A stretch of 64,000 nt of DNA from Verrucomicrobiota bacterium (GTDB taxonomy: Bacteria; Verrucomicrobiota; Verrucomicrobiia; Opitutales; Puniceicoccaceae): contig JBCDMB010000002.1 of NCBI GenBank assembly GCA_038744685.1, forward strand, positions 210,216 through 274,215, read 5' to 3'. Each line of letters opens with the position of its first letter. Within the stretch, counting starts at the first letter, position 1. Below are positions 62,055 to 64,000 of the stretch, piece after piece. Made by a program: the position numbers and the translations under genes. Under the pieces are notes generated by a model that did no database searches, had not been told where the DNA came from, and saw only the letters and a list, made by a program, of their open reading frames with translations.

Positions 62055-62834
62055 ATGACCGAGCTCTCCGATCAACGCTACAGTGCCCCCGCTCTTGAAA
62101 AGGGGCTCGACATCCTCGAGTTCCTTGCCGGAAGGAACGTACCTTGCTCAAAATCTGAAATCGGCGACGCTTTGGAGCGCACACCGAGTGAAATCTACCG
62201 TATGCTCTGCGTCCTCGAAGAGCGTGGCTATGTTCAAAAACAGGAGGGCACAGCAGCCTACGGCCTCAGCATGCGGCTTTTCGAACTCGGTCATCAACAG
62301 GCATCCATTAGCACCCTTCGCAAGGCAGCCCGTATACCCATGGAGCAGCTTTCCAGTGAAATCAGCGAGGCCTGTCACCTCGGCATTCAAAACGGAAACA
62401 ATCTCCTGATCATGATGGAGCGGATGCCGCCTCGCCAGGTGTGCCTGGCGGTTGGCGAAGGAACCACCTTTCCACTTACTCAAACTGTGTCGGGACGCGT
62501 TCAGCTCAGCCTTCAGGACGAAGAGGCTGTCCGGTCATTCCTTGGCGAGGATTCCCATTTTTTATCACTCTCATCCAATAAACAGGAGGCTTACCTGAAA
62601 CGAATCGAAATGGTTCGAGAACGGGGCTTCGAGATTTCACAAAGTGAGGTTTCACAGGGAGTGGTCGACATCGCAGTTGCTGTAGGGATTGCAACGACCG
62701 GCTTGTGTGCCTCTCTGGCCGTCAGTCAGTTAGGCAACGATGTTCGAGCACCGAAAATCTCCCAAAATCTTAAAGCGATCCAGAACTGCGCCATGCGCAT
62801 CAACCAAACCCTTGGGGTCACGCAGCTATCATGA
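62055..62834 (+). CDS. IclR-family transcriptional regulator
   Basis: 259 residues. N-terminal winged helix-turn-helix ([34 protein letters not shown], about 10-65), then the IclR effector domain ([60 protein letters not shown]). It is divergent from the acyl-CoA operon across the 61975-62011 palindrome and overlaps the MaoC start by ATGA. It probably represses or activates both directions in response to the acid substrate. The effector is unknown. Confidence 0.93.
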   Translation: MTELSDQRYSAPALEKGLDILEFLAGRNVPCSKSEIGDALERTPSEIYRMLCVLEERGYVQKQEGTAAYGLSMRLFELGHQQASISTLRKAARIPMEQLSSEISEACHLGIQNGNNLLIMMERMPPRQVCLAVGEGTTFPLTQTVSGRVQLSLQDEEAVRSFLGEDSHFLSLSSNKQEAYLKRIEMVRERGFEISQSEVSQGVVDIAVAVGIATTGLCASLAVSQLGNDVRAPKISQNLKAIQNCAMRINQTLGVTQLS

Positions 62835-63277
62835 AAACGGAAGAAGTCTATTTTGAGGATTATGAGGTAGGTCAGACCCGCAAGACCTCCGGACGCACGA
62901 TTACCGAAAGCGATATCGTGATCCACGCCGGGCAAACGGGAGATTTCTTTCCGCACCATATGGACGCCGAGTGGTGCTCCAAGCAGGACTTTGGACAGAG
63001 AATTGCACACGGAACTCTCGTCTTCAGCATCGCTATCGGCTCGACCGCTGAAGACATCAACCCCGTCGCAATGTCCTATGGCTACGACAAGCTTCGATTC
63101 ATCAAACCGGTCTTCATCAACGATACCATTACAACGACCGCGACGATCTCGGAGAAACGGGATTACAAGCGGCCCGACAAAGGATTCGTCATCGAAAAAA
63201 TCGAGGTTTCGAATCAGCAGGGAGAAACCGTTTTGGTCTGCGAACATCTTTACTTGGTGCAGCGGAGGGAAAAGTGA
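62831..63277 (+). CDS. MaoC-like (R)-enoyl-CoA hydratase
   Basis: 148 residues, single hot-dog domain. The hydratase motif [15 protein letters not shown] gives D38 and H43; [13 protein letters not shown] follows, and [18 protein letters not shown] is the usual strand pair. It hydrates a trans-2-enoyl-CoA or mesaconyl-CoA-like thioester. Coupled to the IclR gene by an ATGA overlap. With the CoA transferases and crotonase on the other strand it completes an activation-hydration module for an acid of unknown identity. Confidence 0.9.
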   Translation: MKTEEVYFEDYEVGQTRKTSGRTITESDIVIHAGQTGDFFPHHMDAEWCSKQDFGQRIAHGTLVFSIAIGSTAEDINPVAMSYGYDKLRFIKPVFINDTITTTATISEKRDYKRPDKGFVIEKIEVSNQQGETVLVCEHLYLVQRREK

Positions 63278-63391
63278 ATGATGCAGCTTCGCTTTAATTC
63301 TGGCGCATTTGTTACAGGCAAATCCATTCCAAATCCGGATCATAGTGTTGGCTCGGGGTCAGCCGTTCACAATGGCTATCGCCGAATGAAA

Positions 63392-63591
63392 CTAGTGTGG
63401 TGTCAGGGAATTAACCGACAGATTGGCATCCCGAACGATGGAGGGACGCCGTCTCGGCGTCCGCAACGCTTGGCAATTCAGATTATCAAACGGTCCGCGA
63501 GACGCGGACCCTCCAGCGACTCTTTGGTTGAAACGGCGAATTGGCTACCCTGAGATATTTTCAGAAACAACCTTTGCTGACACCACACTAG
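63392..63591. mobile_element. 200-base element with 15-base perfect terminal inverted repeats
   Basis: CTAGTGTGGTGTCAG (63392-63406) and its exact inverse (63577-63591) bound a non-coding stretch. Inside, 63439-63515 has outer arms TGGAGGG and CCCTCCA enclosing two perfect hairpins, GGACGCCG-TCT-CGGCGTCC (63444-63462) and GGTCCGCG-AGA-CGCGGACC (63492-63510). No transposase; a clear target duplication is not visible. The open frame across it (63278-63553) has no domain. Confidence 0.6.
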
Positions 63592-63606
63592 AAAAAGCTA
63601 CTTTCG

Positions 63607-63733
63607 GAAAGATGGTGTAGCATCCGCGGCTCGACTGAGCTCGCCGAAGTCCGCCGAGGCGGATGATGTCGGTTCTACTGGTAACCGTCGGCCCTCTCTG
63701 GTCATCGGTCTTTGCGACCGATGCCACGTGAAT
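63607..63733 (-). repeat. dispersed intergenic repeat, copy 3
   Basis: Inverted relative to the copies at 18466 and 20884. Its right end reads AAATTCACGTGGCATCGG on the minus strand and its left end GCGGATGCTACAC. A perfect hairpin CATCGGTC-TTTGC-GACCGATG lies at 63703-63723. The end segment corresponding to the CATCCGCC hairpin carries an extra insertion of about 25 bases. Confidence 0.55.
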
Positions 63734-63859
63734 TTGCTCAGAAAGACTGTTCAGCCAAAAACACTCGCGGCTATCGCCGCCGTCCGACCTGAGTTCAACA
63801 ATGGGACACCTGAGCGAAATTCTTAATCCTAATCGTAATCATAATCGCCCATGCTGGAA

Positions 63860-64000
63860 TGAACCTCCCCCAAAAAAGTTGCCATGTGTCTATCTTAAAT
63901 AAGGAGATAAAACCATGGAAATCGAAAGTCGTCGCAGCTACAGCAAAGAGTTCAAGGCAAATGCCGTAGAGCTGATGCTAGCTGGAGAGAGTAATATAGA
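63860..64000 (+). mobile_element. left part of an IS3-type insertion sequence (runs off window)
   Basis: A probable left end starts TGAACCTCCCC at 63860, followed by a short leader and a transposase OrfA-like frame. The right end is outside the window, so the boundary is inferred from the TG start only. Confidence 0.5.
63915..64000 (+). CDS. IS3-family transposase OrfA-like N-terminus (partial)
   Basis: ATG 63915 with AAGGAG (63901-63906) at a good distance. The 28 complete codons read MEIESRRSYSKEFKANAVEL then MLAGESNI, the typical opening of IS3/IS911-type OrfA, a helix-turn-helix DNA-binding protein for insertion-sequence transposition. The rest lies beyond the window. The strong Shine-Dalgarno, rare among the other genes here, fits a transferred element. 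Confidence 0.75.
   Translation, partial: MEIESRRSYSKEFKANAVELMLAGESNI

Noticed and set aside
63278..63553. Open frame of 91 codons after the MaoC gene
   Set aside because: It runs through the hairpins of a repeat element and has low-complexity basic residues; not a gene.

Overview
The window looks like marine Verrucomicrobiota, probably an Opitutales/Puniceicoccaceae-type genome. The reasons are PEP-CTERM surface proteins with RRR tails, a pseudopilin ending in the H-X9-DG motif, a large Verru_Chthon-cassette-like protein, SHD1-like domains, and seven formylglycine sulfatases. No rRNA, tRNA or CRISPR array was seen.

Most of the window reads as one accessory locus for a sulfated red-algal galactan (agar/porphyran type). 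Positions 1-9070 hold a partial pilin-like giant protein, a cytoplasmic GH2 plus two tandem beta-propeller glycosidases, a divergent LacI regulator and a pseudopilin. Positions 9265-20863 hold four sulfatases, a sugar-porter MFS permease, a DUF1080 protein, a GH16 and a MITE-like element. Positions 38961-21069 form a collinear minus-strand run of eleven genes led by an AraC regulator: sulfatase, GH2, GH50, GPH symporter, GH86, GH117, sulfatase, GH86, membrane-anchored GH16 and an unknown secreted protein. Positions 40312-46913 (plus strand) hold a GH2 beta-mannosidase-like enzyme, an aldehyde dehydrogenase (candidate 3,6-anhydro-L-galactose dehydrogenase), a sulfatase with no signal peptide, and an enolase-superfamily enzyme (candidate anhydrogalactonate cycloisomerase). 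Positions 39114-39893 and 47137-52580 carry PEP-CTERM and lectin-like secreted proteins and a second AraC regulator.

Positions 52964-63277 are a different kind of block. A tight minus-strand operon encodes a solute-binding-protein-like protein without a signal peptide, two CaiB/BaiF CoA transferases, an enoyl-CoA hydratase, an aldehyde dehydrogenase, a Gfo/Idh/MocA oxidoreductase, a zinc alcohol dehydrogenase and, after a 378-base gap, a KduD-like SDR. A divergent IclR regulator and a MaoC hydratase face it. The last two dehydrogenases could finish 2-keto-3-deoxygalactonate catabolism; the substrate of the CoA part is unknown. The window ends in the start of an IS3-type transposase.

Inferred working model: surface or secreted GH16, GH86 and GH50 enzymes and sulfatases cut and desulfate the galactan; oligosaccharides enter through GPH/MFS symporters (no SusC/SusD pair is present); cytoplasmic GH117, GH2 and propeller enzymes release galactose and anhydrogalactose; and the dehydrogenase/cycloisomerase pair feeds anhydrogalactose into central metabolism. 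Two recurrent palindromic motifs (TTACACGTGTAA and a TGTAAGTTTTGGG motif) sit upstream of several of these genes and suggest a shared regulon linking the glycanases, pilin-like proteins and PEP-CTERM proteins.
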